Of a DNA stretch of 64,000 nt, positions 7,354 to 16,540 are shown piece after piece. The stretch spans positions 2,792,501-2,856,500 of the forward strand of contig NZ_CP029188.1 in the NCBI RefSeq assembly GCF_003097515.1. Reading direction: 5' to 3'. The position numbers were made by a program, and so were the translations under genes. The notes below the pieces were generated by a model, which saw nothing but the letters and a program-made list of their open reading frames with translations, had not been told where the DNA came from and did no database searches. How positions within the stretch are numbered: the stretch's first letter is position 1; the number at the start of each line of letters is the position of its first letter. The DNA is from Streptomyces tirandamycinicus (GTDB taxonomy: Bacteria; Actinomycetota; Actinomycetes; Streptomycetales; Streptomycetaceae).

Positions 7354-9519
7354 TCAGGTGCCGACGAGTTCCCGCTCCTTGCCGCCGTCACCGGCCGGGG
7401 CGCCCGCGTCGCCCAGCTTCTCGCCCTCGACGTCCACGCTCGGCAGCACACGGTCCAGCCAGCGCGGCAGCCACCAGGCCTTGCCGCCCAGCAGCGCGAG
7501 CACCGCCGGCACGATCGCCATCCGGACGACGAAGGCGTCGAAGAAGACCGCGATCGCGAGTCCGAAGCCGATCATCTTCACCATCTGCTCGCCGGAGCCG
7601 ATGAAGCCCGCGAACACCGCGATCATGATGACCGCGGCGGCGGTGACCACCCGGGCCCCGTGCCGGAAGCCGGTGACGATCGCCTGACCCGGCCGCTCGC
7701 CGTGCACGAACGCCTCGCGCATCCGCGTCACCAGGAACACCTCGTAGTCCATGGCGAGTCCGAAGACCACGCCCACCATGAAGATCGGCATCATCGACAT
7801 GATCGGGCCGGTCTGCTCGACGCCGAAGAGGGAGCCGAGCCAGCCCCACTGGAAGACCGCGACGACCGCGCCGAGCGCGGCGACCACCGACAGCAGGAAT
7901 CCGAGCGCCGCCTTCAGGGGCACCAGGACGGACCGGAAGACCACCATCAGCAGCAGGAACGCCAGCCCCACCACGAGGGCCAGATAGGGCGCCAGCGCGT
8001 CGTTCATCCGCTGCGAGAAGTCGATGTTCATCGCGGTGGCGCCGGTGACGTGCACCTCGTCGCCGGTGGTGTCGCGGATGGTGCGGACGAGGTCCTCGGT
8101 CTCCGTGGAACTGGGCCGGTCCTCGGGGATCACCGTGATCATCGCCGTGTCGCCGGCCTTGTTGTACGTGGCCGGTGTGACGGCCGCGACGCCGTCGAGC
8201 CCCGCGATGTCCTTCGCCGCGCCGTCCGCGGCCGCCTTGTCACCGTCGACGACGACGAGCAACGGACCGTTGAAGCCGGGGCCGAAGCCCTCGGAGAGCA
8301 GGTCGTACGCCTTGCGCTGGGTGGTGCTGGTGGGCTGGGAGCCGTCGTCCGGCAGGCCCATCTCCAGCGACGCGGCCGGCACGGCCACGGCACCGAGGCC
8401 CACGACACCGGCGAGCAGCACGGCGACCGGGCGGCGCAGCACGAACCGGGCCCAGCGGGTACCCATGTTGGGCTTGTCGTCCGCGGGCGCGGTCTGCTTC
8501 CGGGCCTTGCGGCCCAGCACCCGCTTGCCGGCGAAGCCGAGCAGGGCCGGGATCAGGGTGAGGGCGATGAGGACGGCGATGGCGACCGTGCCGGCGGCCG
8601 CGAAGCCCATCTTGCTGAGCATGGGGATGTTGACGACGGCGAGGCCGACGAGCGCGATGACCACGGTCAGTCCGGCGAAGACGACGGCGGAGCCGGCCGT
8701 GCCGGTGGCCCGTCCCGCGGCCTCCTCGTGGTCGCGTCCCTCGGCGAGCTCGGCCCGGTAGCGCGAGACGATGAAGAGCGCGTAGTCGATACCGACGGCG
8801 AGGCCGATCATCGTGGCGAGGGTGGCCGTGGTGGAGCCGAGGTCGAGGGTGCTGGCGAGCGCCGTGATGGTGGAGACGCCGATGCCGACGCCGATGATGG
8901 CGGTGAGCAGCGGGAGCCCGGCCGCGACCAGCGAACCGAAGGTGATGACGAGGACCACCGCGGCGACGCCGACGCCGATGACCTCGGACGCGCCGGTCTC
9001 CGGGGCGGCCAGCAGGGCGTCACCGCCGATCTCGACGGTCAGCCCCGCCTCCCTGGCCTGCTCCCCGGCCTCGGTGAGGGCCTCCCGGTCCTTGTCGGTC
9101 AGCTCCATGCCGCTGACCTTGTAGGAGACCTGGGTGTAGGCGATGGTGCCGTCCCGGCTGACCGCCTTGGCCTGGTAGGGGTCGACGACCGAGGCGACCT
9201 GGTCCGATCCGGACCTGAGCTCGGCGACGGCCTTCCCGACCTCGGCCCGGTGGGCGGGGTCCGTCATCTTCTCGCCGTCGGGCGCCTTGAAGACGACGCG
9301 CGCGGTCGCACCGTCGGCACTGGTGCCGGGGAAGCGCTCGTCGAGCAGGTCGAAGGCCTTCTGGGCCTCAGTACCCGGTATGGAGAAGGAACTTGACGCG
9401 GCGGTCGGCGCGGACGAGGCGGCGACTCCGGCGAGGGCGAACAGCCCTACCCACAGCAGCGCGACGAGCCGTCGGCGCCGGAAGGCGAACCGCCCGAGTT
9501 TGTAGAGGAAGGTGGCCAC
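7354..9519 (-). CDS. MMPL-family RND transporter
   Basis: This 721-residue inner-membrane exporter has the MmpL/actinobacterial RND architecture. There is one helix at residues 15-35, a large external loop, five helices (about 170-330), then the pattern repeats after residue 370. A conserved membrane GxxxDY-type motif occurs in each half (V-G-I-D-Y-A-L-F and L-A-M-D-Y-E-V-F). Such proteins move lipids, siderophores or drugs using the proton gradient. The GTG start has a GGGAG site 8 bases upstream. A tetR gene lies just upstream in the same direction, suggesting substrate-induced expression. Confidence 0.92.
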   Translation of the reverse strand: MATFLYKLGRFAFRRRRLVALLWVGLFALAGVAASSAPTAASSSFSIPGTEAQKAFDLLDERFPGTSADGATARVVFKAPDGEKMTDPAHRAEVGKAVAELRSGSDQVASVVDPYQAKAVSRDGTIAYTQVSYKVSGMELTDKDREALTEAGEQAREAGLTVEIGGDALLAAPETGASEVIGVGVAAVVLVITFGSLVAAGLPLLTAIIGVGIGVSTITALASTLDLGSTTATLATMIGLAVGIDYALFIVSRYRAELAEGRDHEEAAGRATGTAGSAVVFAGLTVVIALVGLAVVNIPMLSKMGFAAAGTVAIAVLIALTLIPALLGFAGKRVLGRKARKQTAPADDKPNMGTRWARFVLRRPVAVLLAGVVGLGAVAVPAASLEMGLPDDGSQPTSTTQRKAYDLLSEGFGPGFNGPLLVVVDGDKAAADGAAKDIAGLDGVAAVTPATYNKAGDTAMITVIPEDRPSSTETEDLVRTIRDTTGDEVHVTGATAMNIDFSQRMNDALAPYLALVVGLAFLLLMVVFRSVLVPLKAALGFLLSVVAALGAVVAVFQWGWLGSLFGVEQTGPIMSMMPIFMVGVVFGLAMDYEVFLVTRMREAFVHGERPGQAIVTGFRHGARVVTAAAVIMIAVFAGFIGSGEQMVKMIGFGLAIAVFFDAFVVRMAIVPAVLALLGGKAWWLPRWLDRVLPSVDVEGEKLGDAGAPAGDGGKERELVGT

Positions 9520-9718
9520 GAGGAGATCTCCCGGTCAGGTCGTAGGGGTGATGGGCAGGATTGACCAGCCCGACGACGTGAGCGGTTCGCGTCAGGTGGG
9601 ACGGTGCGGAACTGCGGGGCGGGGAGAGTGTTGCGTGGGTTGCGGGGAGGGGTGTCGCACTCGGTTGCGGGAGGGTTCGCGCGGGGTGGGGAGGTCTCGC
9701 GCGACGCGGGGAGAGGAC

Positions 9719-9745
9719 GGGGAGGGGACGGGGAAGGACGGGGGG
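9719..9745 (+). other. G-tract cluster with G-quadruplex potential
   Basis: Four runs of four to six G (9719-9722, 9724-9727, 9730-9733, 9740-9745) lie on the + strand in the 229-bp gap between tetR and the MmpL gene. The + strand is the template strand for mmpL transcription. The whole of 9590-9748 is strongly G-skewed. Confidence 0.45.
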
Positions 9746-9748
9746 AGG

Positions 9749-10336
9749 TCAGTCGCCGCCCGCGGGAACGCCCAGGGCGGGGAGCACGACCGCGTCCAGG
9801 TATTCGTGCAGGACGCTCTGCCCCATGGGCTCGTCACTGATCAGCGGATGGGCCACGAACGCGCCCACCAGCATGTGCGACAGGTACTTCAGGGCGGGGT
9901 TGTCCGCGGAGATCTCCCCGCGGGCGACCGCCCGCTGCAGCAGTACGTCGAGCCCGGTGATCTCGGGCTCGATGAACAGCTCGCGCAGCGCCTGCAGCAG
10001 GTCCTCGTTCTCGTGGACCGCCCGGGCGAGGCCGCACATCAGCGCGTTGTCCCGCTCCATCTGGCCGTCGTCGGCCTGGGACACCATCTCGTGGAAGTCG
10101 CCGCGCAGACTGCCGGTGTCGATCCGGGAGATGTCCACCGGTTTGCTGTTCCGCAGCGACATGGCGACCAGCTCGGGCTTGCTCCCCCACTGGCGGTAGA
10201 GGGTGGCCTTGCTGGAACGGGTGCGGGCGGCGACGGCGTCCATGGTGAGGGCGTCGTAACCGACCTCGCGCAGCAGGTCGAGCACGGCTTCGTACAGCTC
10301 GGCCGCGCGCTCGGGCGTGAGTCTGCTGCGAGCCAT
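9749..10336 (-). CDS. TetR-family transcriptional repressor
   Basis: The 195-residue protein has the TetR N-terminal DNA-binding domain. The helix-turn-helix reads D-A-V-A-A-R-T-R-S-S-K-A-T-L-Y-R-Q-W (about residues 34-51). A TetR_C ligand-binding region with the segment D-N-A-L-M-C-G-L-A-R-A follows. The start M-A-R-S-R is used because the longer frame runs through the operator region. Two copies of the same perfect palindrome lie in its upstream region, so autorepression is likely. The downstream MmpL gene is the probable second target. Confidence 0.92.
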   Translation of the reverse strand: MARSRLTPERAAELYEAVLDLLREVGYDALTMDAVAARTRSSKATLYRQWGSKPELVAMSLRNSKPVDISRIDTGSLRGDFHEMVSQADDGQMERDNALMCGLARAVHENEDLLQALRELFIEPEITGLDVLLQRAVARGEISADNPALKYLSHMLVGAFVAHPLISDEPMGQSVLHEYLDAVVLPALGVPAGGD

Positions 10337-10350
10337 GACCAGCCTTCCGA

Positions 10351-10365
10351 ACGAAACGGTTTCGT
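10351..10365. promoter_or_regulatory. TetR operator copy 1
   Basis: ACGAAACGGTTTCGT is a 15-bp palindrome 15 bp upstream of the tetR start codon. It would overlap the transcript start or early leader. It is the reverse complement of copy 2, so both sites are the same operator in opposite orientation. Confidence 0.75.
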
Positions 10366-10396
10366 ACACCAAGACCGTACCCCGCCGTCCAGCGAA

Positions 10397-10411
10397 ACGA
10401 AACCGTTTCGT
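10397..10411. promoter_or_regulatory. TetR operator copy 2
   Basis: ACGAAACCGTTTCGT is centred 46 bp from copy 1. It lies in the region shared by tetR and the divergent tricorn gene (start 10498), so occupancy could affect both. Confidence 0.75.
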
Positions 10412-10497
10412 ACGTGTCCTGGGCCACAGTCGCGCCGCCCCGGGAAAGCCCGGCTCCACAAGTTGCCGGGCCCCGCGCACGCGGAAAGCATTTAGGG

Positions 10498-13400
10498 GTG
10501 AGTGACGACGTCGCGTATCTCCGCTTCCCGCATCTCCACGCCGACTTGCTCTGCTTCGCGGCCGAGGACGACCTCTGGATCGCCCCCCTGGTCCCGGCGG
10601 GCGAGAGTCCCGGCCGGGCCTGGCGGGTCACCGTCGACCGGACACGGGTCGGGCACCCCCGCTTCTCCCCGGACGGAAGCCTCATCGCCTACACGACCTG
10701 GCGCAGCCTGGACCCGGAGGTCCATCTGGCACCGGTCGGCGGCGGACCGGCACGCCGCCTCAGCTACTGGGGCTCGACCGACACCCGGGTCTGCGGCTGG
10801 GACCCGGACGGCAACATCCTCGCGGTCTCCTCGCACGGCCAGCCCTTCTCCTACTTCTCCTGGGCCTACAAGCTGCCCACGGACGGCGACCCGGGAAAGC
10901 GCCTGCCCTGGGGGCCGGTGTCCGACATCTCCGTCGCCGACGCCGGCGGGCAGCACCGCACCCTGCTGCTCACCGGGAAGCCACCGCACGAGCCGGCCGG
11001 GTGGAAGCGCTACCGGGGCGGCGCCATGGGGCGGCTCTATCTGCACGGCGAACGGCTGCTCGCGGACATCGGCGGCCATCTCGACTGCCCGATGTTCGTG
11101 GGCGGCCGCATCGCGTTCCTCTCGGACCACGAAGGCGTCGGGAACCTGTACTCCTGCCTGCCCGACGGCACGGATCTGCGCCGGCACACCGACCACGACG
11201 CCTTCTACGCCCGGCACGCCTCCAGCGACGGCAGCCGGATCGTCTACCAGTGCGCCGGCGACCTGTGGATCGTGGAGGACCTGGCGCCCGGCTCCCAACC
11301 GCGGAAGCTGGACGTCTGGCTCGGCGGCCCGCGCGCCGGACGGCGGCGCCACCAGGTCCCCGCCGCCAGCAACGTCGCCGGCCTCTCCGTCGACACCACC
11401 GGCCGTGCCAGTGCGGTCGTCGTCCGCGGCAGCCTGTACTGGCTGACCCACCGCGACGGGCCGGCGCGCACCATCGCCGACACCCCGGGCGTCCGGGTAC
11501 GGCTGCCGGTGATGCTGGGCAGCGGCGGCGGGCAGGTCGCGTACGTCACGGACGCGGACGGCGAGGACGCCGTCGAGATCGCGTACCTGCCCCGGGCCAG
11601 CGGCCACCGGCCGCCCCGGCGGCTGGCGTCGGGACGGCTGGGCCGGGTGCTGGAGATGGTCTCCGACCCGGCCGGGGAGCGGCTCGCGATCGCCTCGCAC
11701 GACGGGCGGCTGCTGCTGATCACGGTGGCGGAGGAGGAGGGGGCCGAGGCGGTACGGGGGGCGGGGACGGGGGGCGAGGCGTCCGGAGCCGGCGCGTCCG
11801 GGACCGAGACGTCCGGGACCGAGGCGTCCGGAGCCGGCCCGTCCGGCACCGGCGCGTCCGGCACCGAGGCGTCCGGAGCAGGCCCGTCCGCGACCGATGC
11901 ATCCGGCACCGACGCGTCCGCCACCGACGCGTCCGGAGCCGCGTCCGGAGCCGCGTCCGGCGGTGCGGATTCCGGATCGGCGGACGGGAGCGCAGGCTCC
12001 GGCGAGGGCGTCGTCACCGAACTGATCCGCTCCGTGAACGGCCCCGTGCGCGATCTCGCCTTCTCCCCCCGGGGGAACTGGCTCGCCTGGTCGCACCCCT
12101 TCATCGGCCGCTCCCTGCGGCAGATCAAGATGGCCCGCATCGACGGCCCCGGCCCCCGCACCGTCGTCGACGTCACCAACGGCCGCTTCGAGGACGAGTC
12201 CCCCGTCTTCACCCGCGACGGCCGCTACCTGGCGTTCCTGTCCTGGCGCGGCTTCGACCCGGTGTACGACGTGCACACCGGCGACCTGTCCTTCCCGCTG
12301 GGCTGCCGCCCCTATCTCGTACCGCTGTCGTCGGCGACGCCGTCGCCGTTCGCGCTGCTGCCCGACGGACGGCCGGCGGCCGGCGGGCTCGACCCCGCCG
12401 AGGCCGACATCGGGGAGGGCGCGGCGATGGTGGAGGTGGAGGGGCTGGAGAGCCGGGTCACTCCGTTCCCCGTGGCCGCCTCCAAGTACTCCTCCCTGCA
12501 CCCCGTCGCGGGCGGCGGTCTGGTCTGGTTGCGATGGCCGATCTCGGGCGCGCTCGGCGAGACGTTCGCCAACCCCGCCGACCCCTCGCACCGGCCGACT
12601 TTGGAGTACTTCGACATCCCCAAGGCGCGCAGGACCGAACTCGTCGCGCACCTCGACTGGTTCGCGGTCAGCGGCGACGGTTCCCGGCTGGTGGTCTTCG
12701 ACGACGGCGAGCTGCGCGCCGTACCGGCGACCGAGTCCGGCGACAGCGACTCCACGGTCTATCTCGACATGCGCCGGATCCTGCACGAGGTGGACCCGCC
12801 CGCGGAGTGGCGCGGCGCGTACCAGGAGGCCGGCCGGCTCATCCGCGACTACTACTGGGACCCGGGCATGTGCGGGATCGACTGGGACGCCGTGCTGGAC
12901 CAGTACCGCCCGCTGCTCGAACGGGTCGCCTCCCCCGACGAGTTCGCCGATCTGCTCCGTGAGGTGCTCGGCGAACTGGGCACGTCGCACGCCTACGTCA
13001 CGCCCGCGCGCCGCAACGAGGGACCTCCCCACTACCAGCGGGCGATGGGCCTGCTCGGCACCAACCTGGCACGCAGGGAGGAGGGCTGGACCGTGGTCCG
13101 GATCCTGCCCGGCGACTCCTCGGACTCCAAGGCGCGGTCCCCGCTCGCGGGCACCGGGATCCGCGAGGGCGCCGTGCTGACGCACGTCGACGGACGCCCG
13201 GTGGACCCGGTGACCGGCCCGTACCCGCTGCTGGCCGCGGCAGGGGGGACGACCGTGGAGCTGACCTTCCGGCCCGCCGAGGGCGAGGGCCCGCCGCGGC
13301 GGGTGGCGATCGTGCCGCTGATCGACGAACGCCCCCTGCGCTACCAGGACTGGGTCGCCAAACGGCGTGCGGTGGTACGGGAGATGAGCGGCGGCGAGTG

Positions 13401-14022
13401 CGGCTACCTGCACATCCCCGATCTCGGCGGGTCGGGCTGGGCCCAGTTCAACCGCGACCTGCGGATGGAGGTGTCACGGCCGTCGCTGATCGTGGACGTG
13501 CGCGGCAACGCGGGCGGCCACATCAGCGAGCTGGTCATGGAGCAGCTGACGCGCAAGATCCTGGGCTGGGACCTGACGCGGAACGCGCAGCCGGTCTCGT
13601 ACACCTCGAACGCCCCGCGCGGACCGATCGTGGCGCTCGCCGACGAGGCGACCTCCTCAGACGGGGACATGATCACGGCGGCGTTCAAGCTGCTGGGCGT
13701 GGGCCCCGTGGTGGGCCAGCGGACCTGGGGCGGTGTGGTCGGCATGACCGGCCGGCACCGGCTCGTGGACGGGACGGTGATCACGGTGCCGATGAACGCC
13801 GCGTGGTTCGACGCGTACGGCTGGTCGGTGGAGAACCACGGCGTCGAGCCGGACATCTTCGCCGAACGGCCGCCGCTGCACTGGGCCGAGGGCAAGCGCA
13901 CCGATCTCGACACCGCGGTCCAGGTCGCGCTGGACCGGCTCGCGAAGGATCCGGCCAAGACCCCTCCGGGGTACGACGACGTCCCCGACCGGCGCCGCCC
14001 CCCGCTGCCGCCGCGTCACTGA
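10498..14022 (+). CDS. tri: Tricorn-protease homologue with low-complexity insertion
   Basis: The 1,174-residue cytosolic protease would trim peptides made by the proteasome. N-terminal WD-like beta-propeller blades fill about residues 1-690, followed by a C1 domain, a PDZ domain (about 860-930) and the C2 serine peptidase core. Visible catalytic candidates are His831 in G-T-S-H-A-Y and the Ser pair 1053-1054 in T-S-S-D-G-D; V-E-P-D near the end fits the substrate-binding acidic region. The GTG at 10498 starts V-S-D-D-V-A-Y, with GGAAAG 9 bases upstream. Residues about 411-500 form an Ala/Ser/Gly/Thr repeat tract between propeller blades. Confidence 0.9.
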   Translation: MSDDVAYLRFPHLHADLLCFAAEDDLWIAPLVPAGESPGRAWRVTVDRTRVGHPRFSPDGSLIAYTTWRSLDPEVHLAPVGGGPARRLSYWGSTDTRVCGWDPDGNILAVSSHGQPFSYFSWAYKLPTDGDPGKRLPWGPVSDISVADAGGQHRTLLLTGKPPHEPAGWKRYRGGAMGRLYLHGERLLADIGGHLDCPMFVGGRIAFLSDHEGVGNLYSCLPDGTDLRRHTDHDAFYARHASSDGSRIVYQCAGDLWIVEDLAPGSQPRKLDVWLGGPRAGRRRHQVPAASNVAGLSVDTTGRASAVVVRGSLYWLTHRDGPARTIADTPGVRVRLPVMLGSGGGQVAYVTDADGEDAVEIAYLPRASGHRPPRRLASGRLGRVLEMVSDPAGERLAIASHDGRLLLITVAEEEGAEAVRGAGTGGEASGAGASGTETSGTEASGAGPSGTGASGTEASGAGPSATDASGTDASATDASGAASGAASGGADSGSADGSAGSGEGVVTELIRSVNGPVRDLAFSPRGNWLAWSHPFIGRSLRQIKMARIDGPGPRTVVDVTNGRFEDESPVFTRDGRYLAFLSWRGFDPVYDVHTGDLSFPLGCRPYLVPLSSATPSPFALLPDGRPAAGGLDPAEADIGEGAAMVEVEGLESRVTPFPVAASKYSSLHPVAGGGLVWLRWPISGALGETFANPADPSHRPTLEYFDIPKARRTELVAHLDWFAVSGDGSRLVVFDDGELRAVPATESGDSDSTVYLDMRRILHEVDPPAEWRGAYQEAGRLIRDYYWDPGMCGIDWDAVLDQYRPLLERVASPDEFADLLREVLGELGTSHAYVTPARRNEGPPHYQRAMGLLGTNLARREEGWTVVRILPGDSSDSKARSPLAGTGIREGAVLTHVDGRPVDPVTGPYPLLAAAGGTTVELTFRPAEGEGPPRRVAIVPLIDERPLRYQDWVAKRRAVVREMSGGECGYLHIPDLGGSGWAQFNRDLRMEVSRPSLIVDVRGNAGGHISELVMEQLTRKILGWDLTRNAQPVSYTSNAPRGPIVALADEATSSDGDMITAAFKLLGVGPVVGQRTWGGVVGMTGRHRLVDGTVITVPMNAAWFDAYGWSVENHGVEPDIFAERPPLHWAEGKRTDLDTAVQVALDRLAKDPAKTPPGYDDVPDRRRPPLPPRH

Positions 14023-14100
14023 ACGACGAGGGCGGGGGCCGGCCGCGCCCGCCTTCCCGGCCCGTCCGGCCACGGAAAAGGCCCGTCCGGCCACGGAGAA

Positions 14101-14130
14101 GGGGCGCACCCCGTGCACTGGGTGCGCCCC
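14101..14130. terminator. Bidirectional terminator hairpin
   Basis: GGGGCGCACCC pairs with GGGTGCGCCCC across an 8-base loop, between the convergent tricorn and small-protein genes. A 21-bp near-perfect duplication (GGCCCGTCCGGCCACGGA) lies just before it at about 14057-14100. Confidence 0.8.
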
Positions 14131-14148
14131 TTCGGCATGCCCCGGACG

Positions 14149-14388
14149 TCAGGCGTCGTGACGACGGTGCATCGGGTCGTCGCCCATCTCACGCTCCGGA
14201 CGGCGGCGCTCCTGGCCGTGCTCCTGGCCGTGCTCCTGACCCCGCTCCCGGCCGCGCTCCTGCGGGGGGCGCTGCTGCGGCCGCTGCTGCGGCGAGCGCT
14301 GCGAAGCCTCCTGCTTCATGCCGGGCTTCTGCTTCCCCTGCTCCTTGAGCTGGTCCGCCTTGTCCTTGAACTGATCCTGGATACCCAT
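14149..14388 (-). CDS. Small hydrophilic Gln/Arg/Glu-rich protein
   Basis: The 79-residue protein begins M-G-I-Q-D-Q-F-K-D-K-A-D-Q-L-K, an amphipathic charged helix. A Gln/Pro/Arg tail follows with tandem G-Q-E-H repeats. The ATG at 14388 has an AGGAG site 8 bases upstream. The frame is open for 31 further codons, but these carry no better start. It resembles small stress-related hydrophilic proteins of streptomycetes in composition. I do not recognise a specific family. Confidence 0.7.
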   Translation of the reverse strand: MGIQDQFKDKADQLKEQGKQKPGMKQEASQRSPQQRPQQRPPQERGRERGQEHGQEHGQERRRPEREMGDDPMHRRHDA

Positions 14389-14486
14389 CTGGTTCACTCC
14401 TGGAAGGGTGAGAGGTACGGGGGCCGTTGGGCCGGCCCCCGGGGCCTCGACCAGACTGGCATGAGCGGACATTCCGCGCATTTCGA

Positions 14487-15368
14487 TCAGTTACGCTCCG
14501 TACGTTCCCGCTCGTCAGCGGCCCCGCCGGCGCCCACGAGCCCCGTCCGCATCCCGCCGAGCCGCGGCTCGAAACGCCTCATCTCACGCCGGCCCACCAG
14601 CCCGATGAGGCTCGGAAGGCCGCCGCGGACCGACTGCATCCCGCGCAGCCACCACTGCGCGTACACATGGGCGGAGCGCCGCTCGATCCCGGCGACGAGC
14701 CGGTCCACGGCCGGTCCGAGCGGGTAGGTGCGGTTCGACGGCCACGGGAGCCGCTGCCGCAGTTCCCGCATCACGTCGTGCAGGTCGGCCCCGCGCACCA
14801 TGTCCGTGTCGGTCCAGGACAGATAGCCGACGCCCACCTTCACGCCCTTGTGGCCCACTTCGGCCCGCAGGCTGTGGGCGAAGGCCTCGACCCCCGACTT
14901 GGAGGCGCAGTACGCCGTCATCATCGGCGCCGCGGTGATCGCGGCGAGCGAGGCGATCTGGAGGAAGTAGCCGCGGGACTCGACCAGGACCGGCAGGAAG
15001 GCCCGGCAGGTGACCGCGCTCCCGATGAGGTTGACCTCGATGACCCGCCGCCACGCCTCCGGGTCGGAGTCCGCGAACGGGCCTCCCGACGCCACACCGG
15101 CGTTGGCGACGACGATGTCGACCTTGCCGAAACGCTCCTTGACCTCACGGGCCACCCGCGTCATCGCGACATGGTCGGTGACGTCGGCGTGCCAGTGGTC
15201 GCACTCTCCGTGCAACCGCCCGGCGACCGCCTTGAGTTCGTCCGGCTCCAGTCCGACGAGGGCGACCTTGGCCCCGCGTGCGGAGAGTTTGCGGGCCAGC
15301 AACTCGCCGACGCCGCGGGCGGCTCCGGTCACCACGGCCACCTGCCCTTCGAGGCTGCCCCTGGTCAT
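14487..15368 (-). CDS. Short-chain dehydrogenase/reductase (SDR)
   Basis: The 293-residue NAD(P)-dependent oxidoreductase shows the cofactor motif T-G-A-A-R-G-V-G (about residues 14-21). N-A-G-V-A follows near residue 90, and the catalytic Y-C-A-S-K near residue 157. AGGAGGAGAAGG lies directly before the ATG. The start overlaps the upstream hydrolase stop by 4 bp, making it the last gene of a coupled monooxygenase-hydrolase-SDR operon. An unusually long C-terminal extension after residue 240 is rich in Arg. The substrate is unknown; the operon order suggests oxidation products of a ketone or ester pathway. Confidence 0.91.
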   Translation of the reverse strand: MTRGSLEGQVAVVTGAARGVGELLARKLSARGAKVALVGLEPDELKAVAGRLHGECDHWHADVTDHVAMTRVAREVKERFGKVDIVVANAGVASGGPFADSDPEAWRRVIEVNLIGSAVTCRAFLPVLVESRGYFLQIASLAAITAAPMMTAYCASKSGVEAFAHSLRAEVGHKGVKVGVGYLSWTDTDMVRGADLHDVMRELRQRLPWPSNRTYPLGPAVDRLVAGIERRSAHVYAQWWLRGMQSVRGGLPSLIGLVGRREMRRFEPRLGGMRTGLVGAGGAADERERTERN

Positions 15369-16540
15369 GCCTTCTCCTCCTGCGTCGTAGGGGTGCCCGG
15401 ACGGGCGGCGGCCTCCCGCACCGTACGGGGCTCCCGCGCGGCGGGGATCTCCCGGGCCGTACGGGAATCCGGACGGGCCGCGGCGCCCCGGGCCGTACCG
15501 GAATCCTGCTGCGCCGCGGCCTCCCAGGCCGTACCGGAATCCTGCTGCGCCGCGGCCTCCCGGGCCGTACGGGACCCCTGCCCGGCAGCGGCCTCCCGCC
15601 CCAGGTACGCGTCCACCAGCTTCCTGATCTCCGCCGTGACCGCCTCCGGAGCCTCCACCGGGGTCATGTGCCCCGTCCCGGCGAGTTCGACGAGCCCCGT
15701 GCACTCGGGCAGCGACGCGGCGAGCGCCCGGGCGTGGACGATCGGGGTGAGCCGGTCCGCGGTACCCGCGACGACCGCCGTGGGCAGCCTCATCTCCCGT
15801 ACGCCGGAGTCCAGATCGAGCCCGGCGAGGACATGCGCCCAGGCCACCCGGGTCCGGCGCGGGCAGGCGTGCACGATCCGGGCGCACTCGGCGACCCGCT
15901 CCGGTGCCGTGCCCGGACCCATCGTCGCGTAGCGCAGGATCCTCCGGGAGACCGGCGTGACCGGGCCGAGCGGGGCACGCGAGCCCAGGATCGCCCGGGT
16001 GAGCCGGGTGCGGAACGCACCGGCCCGCATCGGCACCACGAGCGACTCGGCGACGAGCCGCGAACTGCCCGTGCTGCACAGCAGCGCGGCCGCGGCGTGC
16101 TCGGCGAACCCCGGCCGGGACGCGGCCGCCATGAGCGTCATCCCGCCCATCGAGTGCCCGGCGAGGACGGCCCGTTCGCCCGGCGCCAGCGCGGCGGCGA
16201 GCACGGCCTCCAGATCGTCGGCGAGGGCCTCGGTGCCGTACCCGTACCCGTACCCGGCGACGGCCCCGGCCCCGGCCCCGGCCTCGCCGACGGCGGGTGT
16301 GCGACCGTGCCCTCGCTGGTCGTAGGCGATGACCCGGTGGTCGGCGGCCAGCTCCCTGATCTGTGCCGCCCAGAACCGGGTGGAGCAGGTCCAGCCGTGC
16401 GCGAGCACCACTGCGGGCGCGCCGTCGGGGCCGTGGACCTCCACGTGCAGGCGGGAGCCGTCGGCCGAGACGGCGGTCAGTTCGCGCGCGGCGACGGGCG
16501 GGGCGGGGGCCGTCGCGAACCGCTGCATGAGCCGGCTCAC
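15365..16540 (-). CDS. Alpha/beta hydrolase with C-terminal 12-residue repeat tail
   Basis: The 391-residue protein has the alpha/beta hydrolase nucleophile elbow G-H-S-M-G-G, an oxyanion-region H-G-W near residue 50 and the late catalytic His in G-T-G-H-M-T-P. It would hydrolyse an ester or lactone, fitting a Baeyer-Villiger enzyme next door. The GTG at 16540 overlaps the monooxygenase stop as GTGA, and its own stop overlaps the SDR start. A tail of about 75 residues repeats a 12-residue unit of the type R-E-A-A-A-Q-Q-D-S-G-T-A six times with drift. An internal G-Y-G-Y-G-Y-G run is also present. Confidence 0.88.
   Translation of the reverse strand: MSRLMQRFATAPAPPVAARELTAVSADGSRLHVEVHGPDGAPAVVLAHGWTCSTRFWAAQIRELAADHRVIAYDQRGHGRTPAVGEAGAGAGAVAGYGYGYGTEALADDLEAVLAAALAPGERAVLAGHSMGGMTLMAAASRPGFAEHAAAALLCSTGSSRLVAESLVVPMRAGAFRTRLTRAILGSRAPLGPVTPVSRRILRYATMGPGTAPERVAECARIVHACPRRTRVAWAHVLAGLDLDSGVREMRLPTAVVAGTADRLTPIVHARALAASLPECTGLVELAGTGHMTPVEAPEAVTAEIRKLVDAYLGREAAAGQGSRTAREAAAQQDSGTAWEAAAQQDSGTARGAAARPDSRTAREIPAAREPRTVREAAARPGTPTTQEEKA

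Noticed and set aside
10492..13413. A 973-codon minus-strand ORF opposite the tricorn gene
   Set aside because: It is a codon-bias shadow: the + strand carries clear protease motifs and the minus product has no domain and is dominated by Arg, Gly, Ala and Val.
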